Shown one piece after another: positions 38,316 to 49,017 of a stretch of DNA of 64,000 nucleotides (its first letter is position 1; every line of letters begins with the position of its first letter). The position numbers and the translations under genes were made by a program. This DNA comes from Pectobacterium colocasium. Lineage in GTDB: Bacteria > Pseudomonadota > Gammaproteobacteria > Enterobacterales > Enterobacteriaceae. Below the pieces are notes generated by a model. That model worked only from the letters and a program-made list of their open reading frames with translations. It did no database searches and was not told the origin of the DNA. The stretch spans positions 3,348,001 through 3,412,000 of the forward strand of contig NZ_CP084032.1 of the NCBI RefSeq assembly GCF_020181655.1. The letters run 5' to 3'.

Positions 38316-39482
38316 TCAATCTTCACCAAATAAGTCTCTGGTATAAACTTTCCCTATCACATCTTTTAATTCGTCGGCATAACGGTTGGTAATAATAATG
38401 TCACACTGTTGTTTGAAACTATCGAGTTGGTGAATGACAGGGAAATCCAAGAAATCATCGCCATCAATCCCCGGTTCATAAACCACGACATTGATTCCTT
38501 TCGCTTTTATCCTTTTCATAATGCCCTGAATGGAGGAAAAGCGAAAATTATCCGACCCGGCTTTCATGATAAGACGATGAACGCCGACAGTTTTCGGATG
38601 ACGGCGGATAATCGTGTCGGCGATGAAGTCTTTCCGCGTATGGTTTGCGTCCACGATCGCCTTGATAAGGTTATTCGGAACCGTACGATAGTTAGCCAAA
38701 AGCTGTCGGGTATCCTTCGGCAAACAGTAGCCGCCATAGCCGAAAGAAGGATTGTTGTAGTAGTTGCCGATACGCGGATCGAGGCACACACCTTCAATAA
38801 TTTGCCGGGTATTCAGCCCCAGCGATTCGGCATAGCTGTCCAGTTCGTTAAAGTAGGCGACGCGCATTGCCAGGAAAGTATTCGCAAACAGTTTTATCGC
38901 TTCGGCCTCTGTCGGGTCGGTAAACAGCACGCGAATATCTTTTTTTAATGCGCATTCCATCAATAGGTTAGCGAAGAATCTGGCCCTTTCCGAGCGTTCA
39001 CCCACCACAATCCGCGACGGGTAAAGGTTGTCGTGCAGCGCCTTTCCTTCACGCAGAAACTCGGGTGAAAAAATGATGTTATCCGTATCCAACTGCTGGC
39101 TGATTTTCTCGGTGAACCCCACAGGCACCGTCGATTTAATCACCATAATGGCCTGCGGATTCATCGCCAGCACATCGCGAATGACTGCCTCTACCGACGA
39201 CGTATTGAAATAGTTCGTCTGCGGATCGTAATCTGTTGGCGTCGCGATAATCACGAACTGCGCATCGACATACGCTTCATGTTTATCCAGCGTAGCGGAA
39301 AAATTCAGCGTTTCGTGTTGTAAAAAACGCTCAATCTCGGCGTCATTAATCGGCGATTTTCGTTGATTCAGCATCGCCACTTTTTCAGCTACAATATCTA
39401 ATGCCACAACCTGATGCTGTTGTGCCAATAATAATCCATTCGATAAACCGACATATCCCGTTCCGCTAATCGCTATTTTCAT
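38316..39482 (-). CDS. ugd: UDP-glucose 6-dehydrogenase
   Basis: A 388-residue NAD-dependent dehydrogenase. The N-terminal Rossmann motif [15 protein letters not shown] (4-18), the central [10 protein letters not shown] and the catalytic Cys in [14 protein letters not shown] (~260) are all present. It oxidises UDP-glucose to UDP-glucuronate, the precursor used by ArnA and in capsule or EPS synthesis. It lies 210 bases upstream of arnB on the same strand with its own leader, so it is probably a separate but co-regulated unit. Confidence 0.96.
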   Translation of the reverse strand: MKIAISGTGYVGLSNGLLLAQQHQVVALDIVAEKVAMLNQRKSPINDAEIERFLQHETLNFSATLDKHEAYVDAQFVIIATPTDYDPQTNYFNTSSVEAVIRDVLAMNPQAIMVIKSTVPVGFTEKISQQLDTDNIIFSPEFLREGKALHDNLYPSRIVVGERSERARFFANLLMECALKKDIRVLFTDPTEAEAIKLFANTFLAMRVAYFNELDSYAESLGLNTRQIIEGVCLDPRIGNYYNNPSFGYGGYCLPKDTRQLLANYRTVPNNLIKAIVDANHTRKDFIADTIIRRHPKTVGVHRLIMKAGSDNFRFSSIQGIMKRIKAKGINVVVYEPGIDGDDFLDFPVIHQLDSFKQQCDIIITNRYADELKDVIGKVYTRDLFGED

Positions 39483-40025
39483 GAAGGGCTCTTTATTTCA
39501 CCACTGGCTGAAAACCATATTGCACCGCAGTATCTTTCTTATTTTTCACTCTGAATAGAGAGGTTACATTTCAATTTATTTCTTGTCCCTTTCTCACGAT
39601 GGTCACACCACATACACGTCACTCTCATTATCCGAAACGTAAAAAACACAATAGCCTTATCATTAGCAATTACAGTTAAACGCCAATTAAACATAGCGTG
39701 TTTAATGATAAATAAAAATCTCCTTACACCTTGTGACGTTCTCTAATCGTTAGCATAAAAACGAATTTTCATGACGTTATGTGACACAACATCATTTATC
39801 GTAGATGATTTTAGTAAATAAGCATGATGATACCGCTTTATTTTAGCGTTTTTATCAACGGTAGATGGAGACGAAATCCAGAGGGGTTACCTTATTATCA
39901 AAGCGACTTATTGTTCGATAAAATCCGGCAAAAAATCATAAGCAATTCTCATCAATCACAGCGCAAATGGCAGAAACGTCTACACTTATCATCAGTCATA
40001 TTTCTGGCTAGGGATGGGACGCACA
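39483..40025. other. Divergent ugd / diguanylate cyclase intergenic region
   Basis: An AT-rich region of about 540 bases with the PmrA-like box described separately. A plus-strand frame at 39824-40054 overlaps the cyclase start in another frame and has no coding features. I see no other gene. Confidence 0.5.
39675..39691 (-). promoter_or_regulatory. PmrA-box-like direct repeat upstream of ugd
   Basis: On the minus strand the site reads TTTAAT-TGGCG-TTTAAC, two half-sites in 11-bp register as in YTTAAK-N5-YTTAAK with one mismatch (final C). It lies in the ugd direction about 190 bases before the ugd start. Confidence 0.45.
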
Positions 40026-41573
40026 ATGAAGGACAGCACGCACGACAACGCTGACCACTATCAAATGCCGCTGCAAAAATTGATGATCATTTTTATGCTC
40101 TTCATTATCACGACTATAGTGACGTTGAACGGGTGGGAGATCGTCAATTCTCGTCAACAGCTTATCAATTCCACAGAGCGAGATGTCAAAAATCTGTCTC
40201 TGTCGCTGGCACGCCATGCTGAAGATACCTTTTCGCAAATAGATGTTCTGTTACAGGATTTACAATCACGTATCGATAAAGAGGGGTTAGCGCCAGAGCA
40301 ACTCATCAAACTCGGTGAAATATTAAAAGTCAGAAAGGCCACAATGCCTCAGTTACACGGCATTTTTATCTACAATGAGAAAGGAGAATGGGTCACCAAC
40401 TCTGGAATTACCAACCCATCAAAGAGTAATTATACAGACAGAGAATATTTCAAATATCATCAAAATAATGTAGGGCAAAGCCCGCACATCGGCAGTGTCA
40501 TCAGAAGCCGTTCTACAGGGGATCTGGTCATTCCTGTTTCTATGCGTATCAACAATCCAGACGGCAGTTTTAAAGGGGTGTTGCTCGCCTCACTCTCTCT
40601 CGATTATTTCAAACAGTATTACGGTTACTACGCGATGGAAGACACAGACACGATCGCGCTCCTGCTCTCTGACGGAAAAATACTGTACAACCGCCCTTAT
40701 GACGATTCTTACATCGACCGTAATCTGTTCAGTGGCTCGCACGTGTCTGAATATCTCAAAAAGTCCGAAAGTGGCGCCACAACATTCGTCCCCACACTGG
40801 ATAACATTGAACGGATTTATGGCTACACAAAATTAAAACGCTACTCCATTGTTATGGCGGTAGGTTACGACCTCAATCTTTCACTCAGTCAATGGAGGAC
40901 TGACAGCATCATCTACGGTGTGATTACGCTAAGTTTATTGTTCACCATGACACTGCTGAGTCTAATCATCCTAAAACAAATCCGCATCAATTTAAGAAAC
41001 CAACTCAACTTGACCCTTGTTCGTGATGAATTGACCTCCGTCAACCGCACCCTTCACACACTGGCTCTGTTTGACAGCCTGACAGGATTAGCTAACCGTC
41101 GTCAGTTTGATATTTTCTTGCAGCAAAATTTGCTACGTGTTTCAAACACAGAGCAATACATGGCACTGATCATGATCGACGTTGATGCCTTCAAAAAATA
41201 TAATGACCATTACGGGCACGTAGCGGGCGATGAATGCTTACGCAAGATTGGTCAGATACTGGAAAGCATGCCAAAACGTAAAGAAGACTTGGTTGCCCGC
41301 TACGGCGGCGAAGAATTCGCCATTATTATCACCGAGACGGACAGACAAGGCGCCATCATGCTGGCTCAACGGGCATTGGATGCCGTGCGTGAGGCGCGAA
41401 TCCCGCATGAAATCACATTGTTCCCGGAAAAAATTGTCACCATTAGTGCAGGTGTCTATATCTTTAACGTGACAAACCCACCACAAGAGGTATCGAAAGT
41501 TATTGAGATCGCTGACGAAGCGCTGTATCGCGCCAAAAAAGGCGGTAAAAATCGTATCGAGGTCTGTGAATAG
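40026..41573 (+). CDS. Membrane diguanylate cyclase with periplasmic dCache-type sensor
   Basis: A 515-residue protein: N-terminal helix (~20-38), periplasmic sensor of about 250 residues resembling dCache domains (FIYNEKGEWVTNSG; SDREYF-like TDREYFKYHQ), a second helix (~295-317) and a C-terminal GGDEF domain. The active site is GGEEF (427-431), preceded by RKED-x5, which fits the product-binding I-site RxxD. It should make c-di-GMP in response to a periplasmic ligand and be feedback-inhibited. ATG 40026 is chosen because GGGAC is well spaced; ATG 40014 in the same frame is possible. Monocistronic. Confidence 0.92.
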   Translation: MKDSTHDNADHYQMPLQKLMIIFMLFIITTIVTLNGWEIVNSRQQLINSTERDVKNLSLSLARHAEDTFSQIDVLLQDLQSRIDKEGLAPEQLIKLGEILKVRKATMPQLHGIFIYNEKGEWVTNSGITNPSKSNYTDREYFKYHQNNVGQSPHIGSVIRSRSTGDLVIPVSMRINNPDGSFKGVLLASLSLDYFKQYYGYYAMEDTDTIALLLSDGKILYNRPYDDSYIDRNLFSGSHVSEYLKKSESGATTFVPTLDNIERIYGYTKLKRYSIVMAVGYDLNLSLSQWRTDSIIYGVITLSLLFTMTLLSLIILKQIRINLRNQLNLTLVRDELTSVNRTLHTLALFDSLTGLANRRQFDIFLQQNLLRVSNTEQYMALIMIDVDAFKKYNDHYGHVAGDECLRKIGQILESMPKRKEDLVARYGGEEFAIIITETDRQGAIMLAQRALDAVREARIPHEITLFPEKIVTISAGVYIFNVTNPPQEVSKVIEIADEALYRAKKGGKNRIEVCE

Positions 41574-41679
41574 CGAAAGCAATCTCAATAATATTGATGC
41601 AATACCTGACAGCACGCACAGCTTCTGACAGAATAGCGGCCATCTCCCCCCTATTTCACATTGATGGGTCTCATCTCAG

Positions 41680-42543
41680 ATGGCAGCAAAGATTATTGAT
41701 GGTAAAACGATTGCGCAGCAGGTCAAAGACGAAGTTGCCGCACGAGTCACGCAGCGTTTAGCAGCAGGAAAACGCGCACCGGGTCTGGCTGTTGTGCTGG
41801 TCGGCGAAAATCCGGCATCACAGATTTATGTCGCCAGCAAGCGTAAGGTGTGTGAAGAAGTCGGCTTTATCTCTCGCTCTTATGATTTACCCATCACCAC
41901 TACGGAACCTGAGCTGCTGGCGCTTATCGACCAGCTCAACGCCGACCAGACGATTGACGGCATTCTGGTTCAGCTTCCTTTACCGGAAGGCATTGATAAC
42001 ACCAAAGTGATCGAACGCATCGCGCCAAGTAAAGATGTTGATGGCTTCCATCCTTACAATGTGGGTCGGCTGTGCCAGCGTGCTCCGCTGCTACGCGCCT
42101 GTACGCCACGTGGCATCATCACGCTGCTCGAGCGCTATAATATCGATACCTTCGGGCTGAATGCCGTGGTCGTCGGCGCGTCTAATATTGTGGGCCGTCC
42201 GATGAGTTTGGAGCTGCTGCTGGCAGGCTGCACCACGACCGTCACGCACCGTTTCACCAAAAACCTGCGTCACCATGTTGAAAATGCCGATCTGCTGGTT
42301 GTCGCTGTGGGTAAACCGGGCTTCATCCCTGGCGAATGGATTAAACCAGGCGCGATTGTGCTGGACGTGGGTATCAACCGTCTGGAAAGCGGCAAAGTGG
42401 TCGGCGATGTGGAATTTGAAACCGCGCAGGAAAAAGCATCCTATATCAGCCCCGTACCGGGCGGCGTCGGCCCAATGACCGTTGCCACACTGATTCAAAA
42501 TACGCTACAGGCGTGCGAAGAGTATCACGACCACGCCGAGTAA
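41680..42543 (+). CDS. folD: FolD, methylenetetrahydrofolate dehydrogenase/cyclohydrolase
   Basis: A 287-residue cytosolic bifunctional enzyme. The catalytic lysine is in [14 protein letters not shown] (~56), QLPLPEG lies around 100, and the NADP-binding site is [18 protein letters not shown] (~165). It interconverts 5,10-methylene-, methenyl- and 10-formyl-tetrahydrofolate for purine and formyl-Met synthesis. The length matches E. coli FolD (288). ybcJ follows after 33 bases, as in other enterobacteria. Confidence 0.97.
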   Translation: MAAKIIDGKTIAQQVKDEVAARVTQRLAAGKRAPGLAVVLVGENPASQIYVASKRKVCEEVGFISRSYDLPITTTEPELLALIDQLNADQTIDGILVQLPLPEGIDNTKVIERIAPSKDVDGFHPYNVGRLCQRAPLLRACTPRGIITLLERYNIDTFGLNAVVVGASNIVGRPMSLELLLAGCTTTVTHRFTKNLRHHVENADLLVVAVGKPGFIPGEWIKPGAIVLDVGINRLESGKVVGDVEFETAQEKASYISPVPGGVGPMTVATLIQNTLQACEEYHDHAE

Positions 42544-42576
42544 CGCCGTGGGTAGAACACCGATAAGCAGGAATTT

Positions 42577-42789
42577 ATGACAACGTTTCATCTTGAAAAG
42601 CATCCGCACGTTGAACTGTGCGACCTCTTGAAATTGCTGGGCTGGAGTGAAAGCGGCGCAGCGGCCAAACTGTCTATCGCCGCTGGCGACGTGACCGTTG
42701 ACGGCCAGACGGAAACGCGTAAGCGTTGCAAAATCGTCACAGGTCAAACCGTTCAGTTCGCTGGCCAAACGGTAAAAATCGCCGACTAA
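42577..42789 (+). CDS. ybcJ: YbcJ, S4-like RNA-binding protein
   Basis: A 70-residue basic protein made of a single S4-type RNA-binding domain (LLKLLGWSESGAAAKLSI; GDVTVDGQTETRKRCKI). Enterobacterial YbcJ is the same size and lies next to folD. It probably binds structured RNA; its physiological target is not established. It is likely co-transcribed with folD and ends before a strong terminator. Confidence 0.92.
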   Translation: MTTFHLEKHPHVELCDLLKLLGWSESGAAAKLSIAAGDVTVDGQTETRKRCKIVTGQTVQFAGQTVKIAD

Positions 42790-42850
42790 CACTGAAGACA
42801 TCGATCATTTAAAACATCGATCATTTAAGATATCGACGATGGTGAAAAAA

Positions 42851-42884
42851 AAGCCCGCAATGTAGACGTTGCGGGCTTTTTATT
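42851..42884. terminator. Bidirectional terminator between ybcJ and cysS
   Basis: A 10-bp stem AAGCCCGCAA (42851-42860) / TTGCGGGCTT (42869-42878) followed by TTTATT, with an A-run on the other side, so it can end both convergent transcripts. Confidence 0.92.
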
Positions 42885-42900
42885 AGCAGAAAGATCGGCG

Positions 42901-44286
42901 TTACTTACGGCGCCAGATCGTTCCTTGCGGGCCGTCTTCCAGCACGATCCCCATTTCATTCAGTCGATCGCGTGCCTGATCTGCCAGCGCCCAGTCTTTC
43001 GACGCGCGCGCATCTTTACGCTGCTGGATTAACGCTTCGATTTCTTTCACTTCGTCATTATCCACCTGCGCGCCGTTTTGCAGGAACTGCTCTGGATCCT
43101 GTTCCAGCAGGCCAAGCACGCCAGACAGTTTACGCAGTGCCGATGCCAACTGATTCGCCGCCTGCGCATCTTCCGCTTTCAGGCGGTTAACTTCACGCGC
43201 CATATCAAACAGCACCGAGTAGGCTTCCGGCGTGTTGAAATCGTCATCCATCGCTTCGCGGAAACGGGCTTCAAACTCGTCACCGCCATGCGCCGCAACC
43301 TCCGGATCCGTTCCGCGCAGCGCCGTATACAAACGCTCTAACGCCGCACGCGCCTGTTTCAGGTTGTCTTCGCTGTAGTTCAACTGGCTACGATAGTGGC
43401 CTGACATCAGGAAGTAACGTACGGTTTCTGGATCGTAGTACGCCAGCACATCACGAACGGTGAAAAAATTGTTGAGCGACTTTGACATCTTCTCGCGATC
43501 AACCATCACCATGCCGGAGTGCATCCAGTAATTCACATACGAACCGTCGTGTGCACAGCTGGACTGCGCGATCTCGTTTTCGTGGTGCGGGAACATCAAA
43601 TCTGAACCGCCACCGTGAATATCAAAATGCGTGCCCAGCTGTTTGCAGTTCATGGCAGAACATTCGATATGCCAGCCAGGGCGCCCTTCTCCCCACGGAG
43701 AAGACCAGTGCGGTTCACCCGGCTTGGACATTTTCCACAGCACGAAGTCCATCGGATTGCGCTTCACTTCGGTAATTTCAACGCGTGCGCCAGCCTGCAA
43801 TTGTTCCAGATCCTGACGAGACAACACACCGTAGCCCGGCGCGGTATCAACGGAGAACATCACATCGCCATTACTCGCAACATAAGCGTGGCGACGGGCA
43901 ATCAGCGTTTCTACCATCTCGATGATATCGGCAATGTGGTGCGTCGCACGCGGCTCGGCATCCGGGCGCAGAATATTCAACGCATCAAAATCGGCGTGCA
44001 TCTCTGCAATCATGCGGGTCGTCAGTTGGTCGCTGGTTTCCCCATTTTCGGCCGCACGTTTGATAATTTTGTCGTCAATATCGGTGACATTACGCACATA
44101 TTTCAGTGAATATCCCAGATACCGTAAATACCGCGCCACCACATCAAACGCCACGAAAGTACGCCCGTGACCGATATGACACAGGTCATAAACGGTGATG
44201 CCACACACATACATTCCCACCTGACCGGCGTGGATGGGTTTAAATTCCTCTTTTTGGCGACTCAGCGTATTAAAAATCTTTAGCAT
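42901..44286 (-). CDS. cysS: Cysteinyl-tRNA synthetase
   Basis: A 461-residue class I aminoacyl-tRNA synthetase. The HIGH motif is in [12 protein letters not shown] (~35) and KMSKS in [12 protein letters not shown] (~266). The zinc site starts at YVCGITVYD (Cys28) with later ligands in [12 protein letters not shown]. The C-terminal DALR domain and a short anticodon-binding tail follow. Length matches E. coli CysS exactly (461). An unusual triple repeat lies in its leader. Confidence 0.98.
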   Translation of the reverse strand: MLKIFNTLSRQKEEFKPIHAGQVGMYVCGITVYDLCHIGHGRTFVAFDVVARYLRYLGYSLKYVRNVTDIDDKIIKRAAENGETSDQLTTRMIAEMHADFDALNILRPDAEPRATHHIADIIEMVETLIARRHAYVASNGDVMFSVDTAPGYGVLSRQDLEQLQAGARVEITEVKRNPMDFVLWKMSKPGEPHWSSPWGEGRPGWHIECSAMNCKQLGTHFDIHGGGSDLMFPHHENEIAQSSCAHDGSYVNYWMHSGMVMVDREKMSKSLNNFFTVRDVLAYYDPETVRYFLMSGHYRSQLNYSEDNLKQARAALERLYTALRGTDPEVAAHGGDEFEARFREAMDDDFNTPEAYSVLFDMAREVNRLKAEDAQAANQLASALRKLSGVLGLLEQDPEQFLQNGAQVDNDEVKEIEALIQQRKDARASKDWALADQARDRLNEMGIVLEDGPQGTIWRRK

Positions 44287-44311
44287 CAGGGCGTTCCAGT
44301 GTTTTTATAAA

Positions 44312-44355
44312 AAATGGTTTTCACAAAAAAATGGTTTTCAAAGAAATGGTTTGCA
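44312..44355. repeat. Three 12-base direct repeats in the cysS leader
   Basis: AAATGGTTTTCA occurs at 44312-44323 and 44329-44340, and AAATGGTTTGCA at 44344-44355, just upstream of cysS. In mRNA sense the unit is TGAAAACCATTT. No known regulator is assigned. Confidence 0.7.
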
Positions 44356-44558
44356 CAACCGCACAACGTTCAAAAGGCATCGTGTTAAAAAACATAGCAC
44401 TCAAAAACGTAGCATACACACGATAGGTCAATCACAGCCGCCGTTAGCGTCAGTAACATCAATGCATTCAGGGTTGATACCCAACGGCGTATTGAAACCT
44501 GAACCCTACTGTATTGCAAGGTGAATAAGAAGAGGGAATCGGCGAGAAAGGATAAAAA

Positions 44559-44589
44559 TGAAATGACCCGGATTTTCCGGGTCATTTCA
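44559..44589 (-). terminator. Rho-independent terminator of the DoxX gene
   Basis: A perfect 14-bp stem (TGAAATGACCCGGA 44559-44572 with its complement 44576-44589), a 3-base loop and, on the minus strand, a TTTTT tail. The rest of 44287-44636 shows no gene. Confidence 0.92.
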
Positions 44590-44636
44590 CACCATTAGTT
44601 GCTACTGACAAAAAAGAATCCGCCGACAGCAAACCA

Positions 44637-45068
44637 TTAACGCCAGCGCGGATTCGACATCACAGAGTATTTACCGCTACCGAGCAGAGCAATGGCGATG
44701 CCCGCAAAGAAGAACACAGCCGCCCCTTCAACCGCCCACGCACCGGTTTTTTCCAGAGACAAGAAATCGCCGGAATGAACGAGCAACGCAGCAACGACCA
44801 TTGTGAAAGAAAAAATCAGCGCCGCAGGACGAGTCAGAATACCGAGAATCATCATGATAGGGATAATGATTTCCCCGATATAAACCCCGTAACCGACAAA
44901 AGCAGGGATACCAGCATTGGTCAGCATACCTTCAATGAAACCAATGCCGCCATGTAGTTTATGCCAGCCATGAAACAGCATCAACACGCTGAAAGATACG
45001 CGCAAAAACAGTTTGCCAAAGTCCGGTTTGTCTAATAAACGGTTAACACCATCCAGAATACCCAGCAT
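44637..45068 (-). CDS. DoxX-family membrane protein
   Basis: A 143-residue inner-membrane protein with four predicted helices. The signature LRVSFSVLMLFHGWHKLHGG (first helix) and GYGVYIGEIIIPIMMILG are typical of DoxX/YphA-type proteins. The biochemical role of most bacterial members is unclear; some take part in thiol or oxidative stress responses. Single gene with its own terminator. Confidence 0.88.
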   Translation of the reverse strand: MLGILDGVNRLLDKPDFGKLFLRVSFSVLMLFHGWHKLHGGIGFIEGMLTNAGIPAFVGYGVYIGEIIIPIMMILGILTRPAALIFSFTMVVAALLVHSGDFLSLEKTGAWAVEGAAVFFFAGIAIALLGSGKYSVMSNPRWR

Positions 45069-45391
45069 AGTTCACCTATCTCTTTAGAGTTATGTAGGAA
45101 GAATAAGAATTACTCTCAGATTAATCTGAGCCACAAAAAAAGAACACGTTGATTACGCAAAACATTGATCTGGGGCAATAAAAATTTCATTCAAATTAAT
45201 TAACTATAATTACGAAAATTGATCAATTTATTTGTTTTTAAAAGTCTCTCTTACCTGATTAACGCCTTAATTGCGCACTGTTCTGCCGTGCACTCGTGAT
45301 CTAACGCCTACCAAAATCAGAGTAGTGAACCTTTTTATACGATTTTCTCATCCAGCTAACCGCCAACCGCTGCGCGGTAAAACGTGAACTG

Positions 45392-45420
45392 CTGACTCAA
45401 TCGACCAGTTATGCTATAAC
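45392..45420 (+). promoter_or_regulatory. Candidate ppiB promoter
   Basis: CTGACT (45392-45397) and TATAAC (45415-45420), 17 bp apart, about 70 bases before the ppiB start. The remainder of 45069-45490 is AT-rich and has no gene. Confidence 0.5.
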
Positions 45421-45490
45421 AGCGCTCTTGTTGTTCACCGCCTTTTGTGAACAACACTCTTATCACTAAGGCTATCTAGGGTTCATTATT

Positions 45491-45985
45491 ATGATTACGC
45501 TTCATACCAATCACGGCGATATCGTTATTAATACGTTTGCAGACAAGGCGCCGGTTACCGTAGAAAACTTCCTGAACTACTGCCGCAGCGGTTTTTATGA
45601 CAACACGATCTTCCACCGTGTGATTAATGGTTTCATGATCCAGGGCGGCGGCTTCGCTCCCGGTATGGATCAAAAAGAAACCAACGCGACAATCAAAAAT
45701 GAAGCCAATAACGGCCTGAAAAACGCGCGTGGCACGCTGGCAATGGCTCGTACCAACGATCCACACTCTGCCACTGCCCAGTTCTTTATCAACGTTGTTG
45801 ACAACGACTTCCTGAACTTCCGTTCAGAGCGTGCTGATGGCTGGGGCTACTGCGTTTTCGCTGAAGTCACTGAAGGCATGGACGTCGTTGATAAAATCAA
45901 AGGCGTAGCCACCGGCCGCAGCGGCATGCACCAGGACGTACCGAAAGAAGACGTGGTGATTACCCACGTAACGGTCAGCGAATAA
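45491..45985 (+). CDS. ppiB: PpiB, cytoplasmic peptidyl-prolyl cis-trans isomerase B
   Basis: A 164-residue cyclophilin without a signal peptide. Catalytic residues are in [17 protein letters not shown] (Arg/Phe/Gln, ~40-56), and [22 protein letters not shown] (in part) is the second signature. It speeds proline isomerisation in folding proteins. Length equals E. coli PpiB. lpxH follows after 10 bases, the same order as in E. coli. Confidence 0.97.
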   Translation: MITLHTNHGDIVINTFADKAPVTVENFLNYCRSGFYDNTIFHRVINGFMIQGGGFAPGMDQKETNATIKNEANNGLKNARGTLAMARTNDPHSATAQFFINVVDNDFLNFRSERADGWGYCVFAEVTEGMDVVDKIKGVATGRSGMHQDVPKEDVVITHVTVSE

Positions 45986-45995
45986 TTCGACTTGC

Positions 45996-46718
45996 ATGGC
46001 AACGCTGTTCATTGCCGATCTGCATTTAAGTCTTCATGAACCGGCGATTACCGCCGGTTTTCTGCGTTTTTTATGCCATGATGCGATTCATGCCGATGCG
46101 CTGTATATTCTTGGCGATCTGTTCGATGCCTGGATTGGTGACGACGATCCCCAGCCGCTGCATGCGACCATTGCTGCGGAACTCTATGCCTTACATCAGC
46201 GCGGTATTCCCTGCTATTTCGTACACGGTAACCGTGATTTCCTGATCGGTAAGCGTTTTGCCAGACAAAGCGGAATGACGCTGCTACCAACGGAAACCGT
46301 GCTCGACCTCTACGGCCAGAAGATCCTTATTCTGCATGGCGATACGCTGTGTACCGACGATCATCACTACCAACAATTCCGTCGCCGGGTCCACAACCCG
46401 TTCATTCAGCGACTCTTCCTGCTATTACCTTTGTCATTACGCGTGAAAATCGCGGCGAAGATGCGGGCGACCAGCCAGCAGGAAAACCAGAAAAAATCGC
46501 AGCAGATTATGGATGTCAATCACGACGCCGTGCTTGAACGCCTACGGCATTATCAGGTGAAGACGATGATCCACGGCCACACCCACCGTCCTGCCATTCA
46601 TCAGGTCGATCTTGGTGAGTCTGATGGCCGCCGCGCGGTTCTGGGAGCCTGGCATGAAGAAGGGTCGATGATTAAGGTCACGCCACAAAATATCGAACTG
46701 ATTTCCTTCCCATTTTAA
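45996..46718 (+). CDS. lpxH: LpxH, UDP-2,3-diacylglucosamine hydrolase
   Basis: A 240-residue calcineurin-like metallophosphoesterase. Metal ligands are visible in IADLHLS (Asp8, His10), [31 protein letters not shown] and [11 protein letters not shown]. It cleaves UDP-diacylglucosamine to lipid X and UMP on the inner membrane, an essential lipid A step. Co-transcribed with ppiB. Confidence 0.97.
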   Translation: MATLFIADLHLSLHEPAITAGFLRFLCHDAIHADALYILGDLFDAWIGDDDPQPLHATIAAELYALHQRGIPCYFVHGNRDFLIGKRFARQSGMTLLPTETVLDLYGQKILILHGDTLCTDDHHYQQFRRRVHNPFIQRLFLLLPLSLRVKIAAKMRATSQQENQKKSQQIMDVNHDAVLERLRHYQVKTMIHGHTHRPAIHQVDLGESDGRRAVLGAWHEEGSMIKVTPQNIELISFPF

Positions 46719-46776
46719 TGCGTTTCCAGCCATTGACTTAACAGTCTCTCACCTTATTCCCCCAGCATTTCCGCAT

Positions 46777-46792
46777 ACGCAACCGTTTTCCT
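46777..46792 (+). promoter_or_regulatory. PurR operator upstream of purEK
   Basis: ACGCAACCGTTTTCCT fits every fixed position of the PurR consensus ANGCAANCGNTTNCNT. It sits about 115 bases before purE, where E. coli also has one. PurR with hypoxanthine or guanine would repress purEK. Confidence 0.88.
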
Positions 46793-46908
46793 CGCCATAA
46801 TGGCGTGATATGCTCTACGCCCTCAACGCCAGACCCTCCCTGTCTGGCCGACGCGAACGCGTCACGAACACGTACAATTATAGGTACAACTACAGGAGCG
46901 TTACAGGC

Positions 46909-47418
46909 ATGTCATCCAACGTTGCCCCGGCTAAAATTGCCATCGTCATGGGTTCAAAGAGTGACTGGGCCACCATGCAGTTTGCTGCGGAAATCCTCAC
47001 CACGCTGAACATTCCTTTTCATACCGAAGTCGTTTCCGCACACCGGACGCCAGACAAGCTGTTCAGCTTTGCAGAACAAGCGGTACAGAATGGTTTTGAT
47101 GTGATTATCGCAGGCGCAGGCGGCGCGGCGCACCTGCCGGGTATGCTGGCAGCGAAAACGCTGGTTCCCGTGCTTGGCGTACCGGTACAAAGCTCAACGC
47201 TGAGCGGTGTAGACAGCCTGTATTCTATCGTCCAAATGCCTCGTGGTATTCCGGTTGGCACGTTGGCCATTGGCAAAGCGGGCGCTGCAAATGCGGCGCT
47301 GCTGGCCGCACAAATTCTCGCCCTGCACGATCGTGGCATCGCCATCCGACTAGCCGACTGGCGTCAGGCGCAAACCGATGACGTGCTCTCTCATCCCGAT
47401 CCGCGGGAGGAGGCATGA
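46909..47418 (+). CDS. purE: PurE, N5-carboxyaminoimidazole ribonucleotide mutase
   Basis: A 169-residue class I PurE. The active-site segments [12 protein letters not shown] (near the N-terminus), [12 protein letters not shown] (~45) and [11 protein letters not shown] (~75) are intact. It moves the carboxylate of N5-CAIR to C4 in purine synthesis. ATG 46909 (MSSNVAPAK) has AGGAG ten bases upstream; earlier in-frame starts have no site. Overlaps purK by four bases. Confidence 0.97.
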   Translation: MSSNVAPAKIAIVMGSKSDWATMQFAAEILTTLNIPFHTEVVSAHRTPDKLFSFAEQAVQNGFDVIIAGAGGAAHLPGMLAAKTLVPVLGVPVQSSTLSGVDSLYSIVQMPRGIPVGTLAIGKAGAANAALLAAQILALHDRGIAIRLADWRQAQTDDVLSHPDPREEA

Positions 47419-48485
47419 AACCGGTCTGCGTATTAGGCAATGGTCAGTTGGGCAGAATGCTGCGTCAGGCTGGCGAACCGTTAGGGATCGCCGTTTATCC
47501 CGTGGGGCTGGATGCTGAGCCGGAATCGGTGCCGTTTCATAACAGCGTGATTACCGCCGAGATTGAGCGTTGGCCGGAAACCGCCCTCACTCGTGAGTTG
47601 GCCGAACACACGGCGTTTGTGAACCGTGATATTTTCCCCCGTCTGGCCGATCGCCTGACGCAAAAGCAACTGCTGGACTCACTGAATCTGGCAACCGCCC
47701 CCTGGCAATTGCTGGCCAGTGCCGATGAATGGCCACACGTCTTCGCCTCATTAGGTGAATTGGCTATCGTTAAACGCCGCGTTGGTGGTTACGACGGTCG
47801 CGGACAGTGGCGCTTGCGCGACGGCGAACAACAGACGCTGCCCGCTGACTGCTACGGCGAATGCATTGTTGAGCAAGGCATTAATTTTTCCGGCGAAGTC
47901 TCGCTGGTTGGCACGCGCAATACGCACGGTAAATGCGTGTTCTATCCGCTCACCCACAACCTGCATCAGGATGGCATTCTGCGCACCAGCGTCGCCTTCC
48001 CTCAGCCCGATCCACAGTTGCAACAGCAGGCCGAGCAGATGTTGTCCGCCATTATGAATGCGCTGGGCTATGTAGGCGTGATGGCGATGGAATGCTTTAT
48101 CGTCGGCGATCGCCTGCTTATTAACGAGCTGGCTCCACGCGTGCACAATAGCGGACACTGGACGCAAAATGGTGCGTCAATCAGCCAGTTTGAGCTGCAT
48201 CTGCGCGCCATTCTGGATCTGCCGCTGCCGGTACCGGTTGTCGAAACACCGTCGGTGATGGTCAACCTGATCGGCACTGACGTAAATATCGACTGGCTGA
48301 CACTGCCGTTGGTACATCTGCACTGGTATGAGAAAGCCGTTCGCCCTGGTCGCAAAGTGGGACATCTCAACCTATCGTCGTCGAACGCCGCACAGTTAAG
48401 ACGCTCGCTGCAATCGCTGGCCCCTCTCTTACCAGAGGAATACCACAGCGGTCTGGCGTGGGCAGAAGAAAAACTCACCGCCTGA
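47415..48485 (+). CDS. purK: PurK, N5-carboxyaminoimidazole ribonucleotide synthase
   Basis: A 356-residue ATP-grasp enzyme. [17 protein letters not shown] at the N-terminus, the ATP-binding [11 protein letters not shown] (~125) and the [14 protein letters not shown] motif (~240) are characteristic. It carboxylates AIR with bicarbonate and ATP to give N5-CAIR, the PurE substrate. Translationally coupled to purE. Confidence 0.97.
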   Translation: MKPVCVLGNGQLGRMLRQAGEPLGIAVYPVGLDAEPESVPFHNSVITAEIERWPETALTRELAEHTAFVNRDIFPRLADRLTQKQLLDSLNLATAPWQLLASADEWPHVFASLGELAIVKRRVGGYDGRGQWRLRDGEQQTLPADCYGECIVEQGINFSGEVSLVGTRNTHGKCVFYPLTHNLHQDGILRTSVAFPQPDPQLQQQAEQMLSAIMNALGYVGVMAMECFIVGDRLLINELAPRVHNSGHWTQNGASISQFELHLRAILDLPLPVPVVETPSVMVNLIGTDVNIDWLTLPLVHLHWYEKAVRPGRKVGHLNLSSSNAAQLRRSLQSLAPLLPEEYHSGLAWAEEKLTA

Positions 48486-48498
48486 CGGCCAGGCAACC

Positions 48499-48530
48499 GT
48501 TATCCGGCAGGTTACAGCCTGTCGGATAAC
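48499..48530 (+). terminator. Hairpin after purK
   Basis: GTTATCCG-g-CAGG pairs with CCTG-t-CGGATAAC around a 6-base loop, 14 bases after purK. There is no clear T-run, so it may stop transcription only with Rho or act as an mRNA end stabiliser. Confidence 0.6.
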
Positions 48531-49017
48531 CGCCTCGTCTGTTAATCGTCCACGGTGAATAACAACACGATTCGATGCGTGCGCAGGAAGCACACTTGCG
48601 ATACCGTCTCGTCAAACAGAGAAAAACCATCATTGCGCGTGACATCAGAAAAATTGCGTTTATTATTTCAGCTACCCTTTATTTTATTTATTGCTCATTT
48701 TTTATCACCCAGCAATTAAATAAAGTATCAATAACGAGCCGTTAAAAATATTTAAAATAAAGTATCAGGATTGATATTTTAATTTCCGCGGAAATTTATT
48801 AAAATATTTCCCGTCAATTCATTTATGTGATCGCCTCAATATTATTCGCTGACCACCACGATATAGAATGCCGCCACAAAACAGTATTGACCTGTTGACA
48901 TAATTAGCAATATGTCTTGTTCGTTTTTCAAACTCTGTAACGGCAAGTTGCCGGTACTGTAATTTTTATACCCCAGTACGACGGGTATTAATGTGTTCAC
49001 CGAGGAGAAACCAGTAA
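48531..49017. other. sdaC leader region
   Basis: About 490 bases, strongly AT-rich toward 48700-48830. A TTGACA lies at 48895-48900, but I see no matching -10 box at normal spacing. GAGGAG precedes the sdaC ATG. No gene is supported. Confidence 0.4.

Noticed and set aside
39824..40054. 76-codon frame upstream of the diguanylate cyclase.
   Set aside because: Overlaps the cyclase start in another frame and has no homologous-looking sequence.
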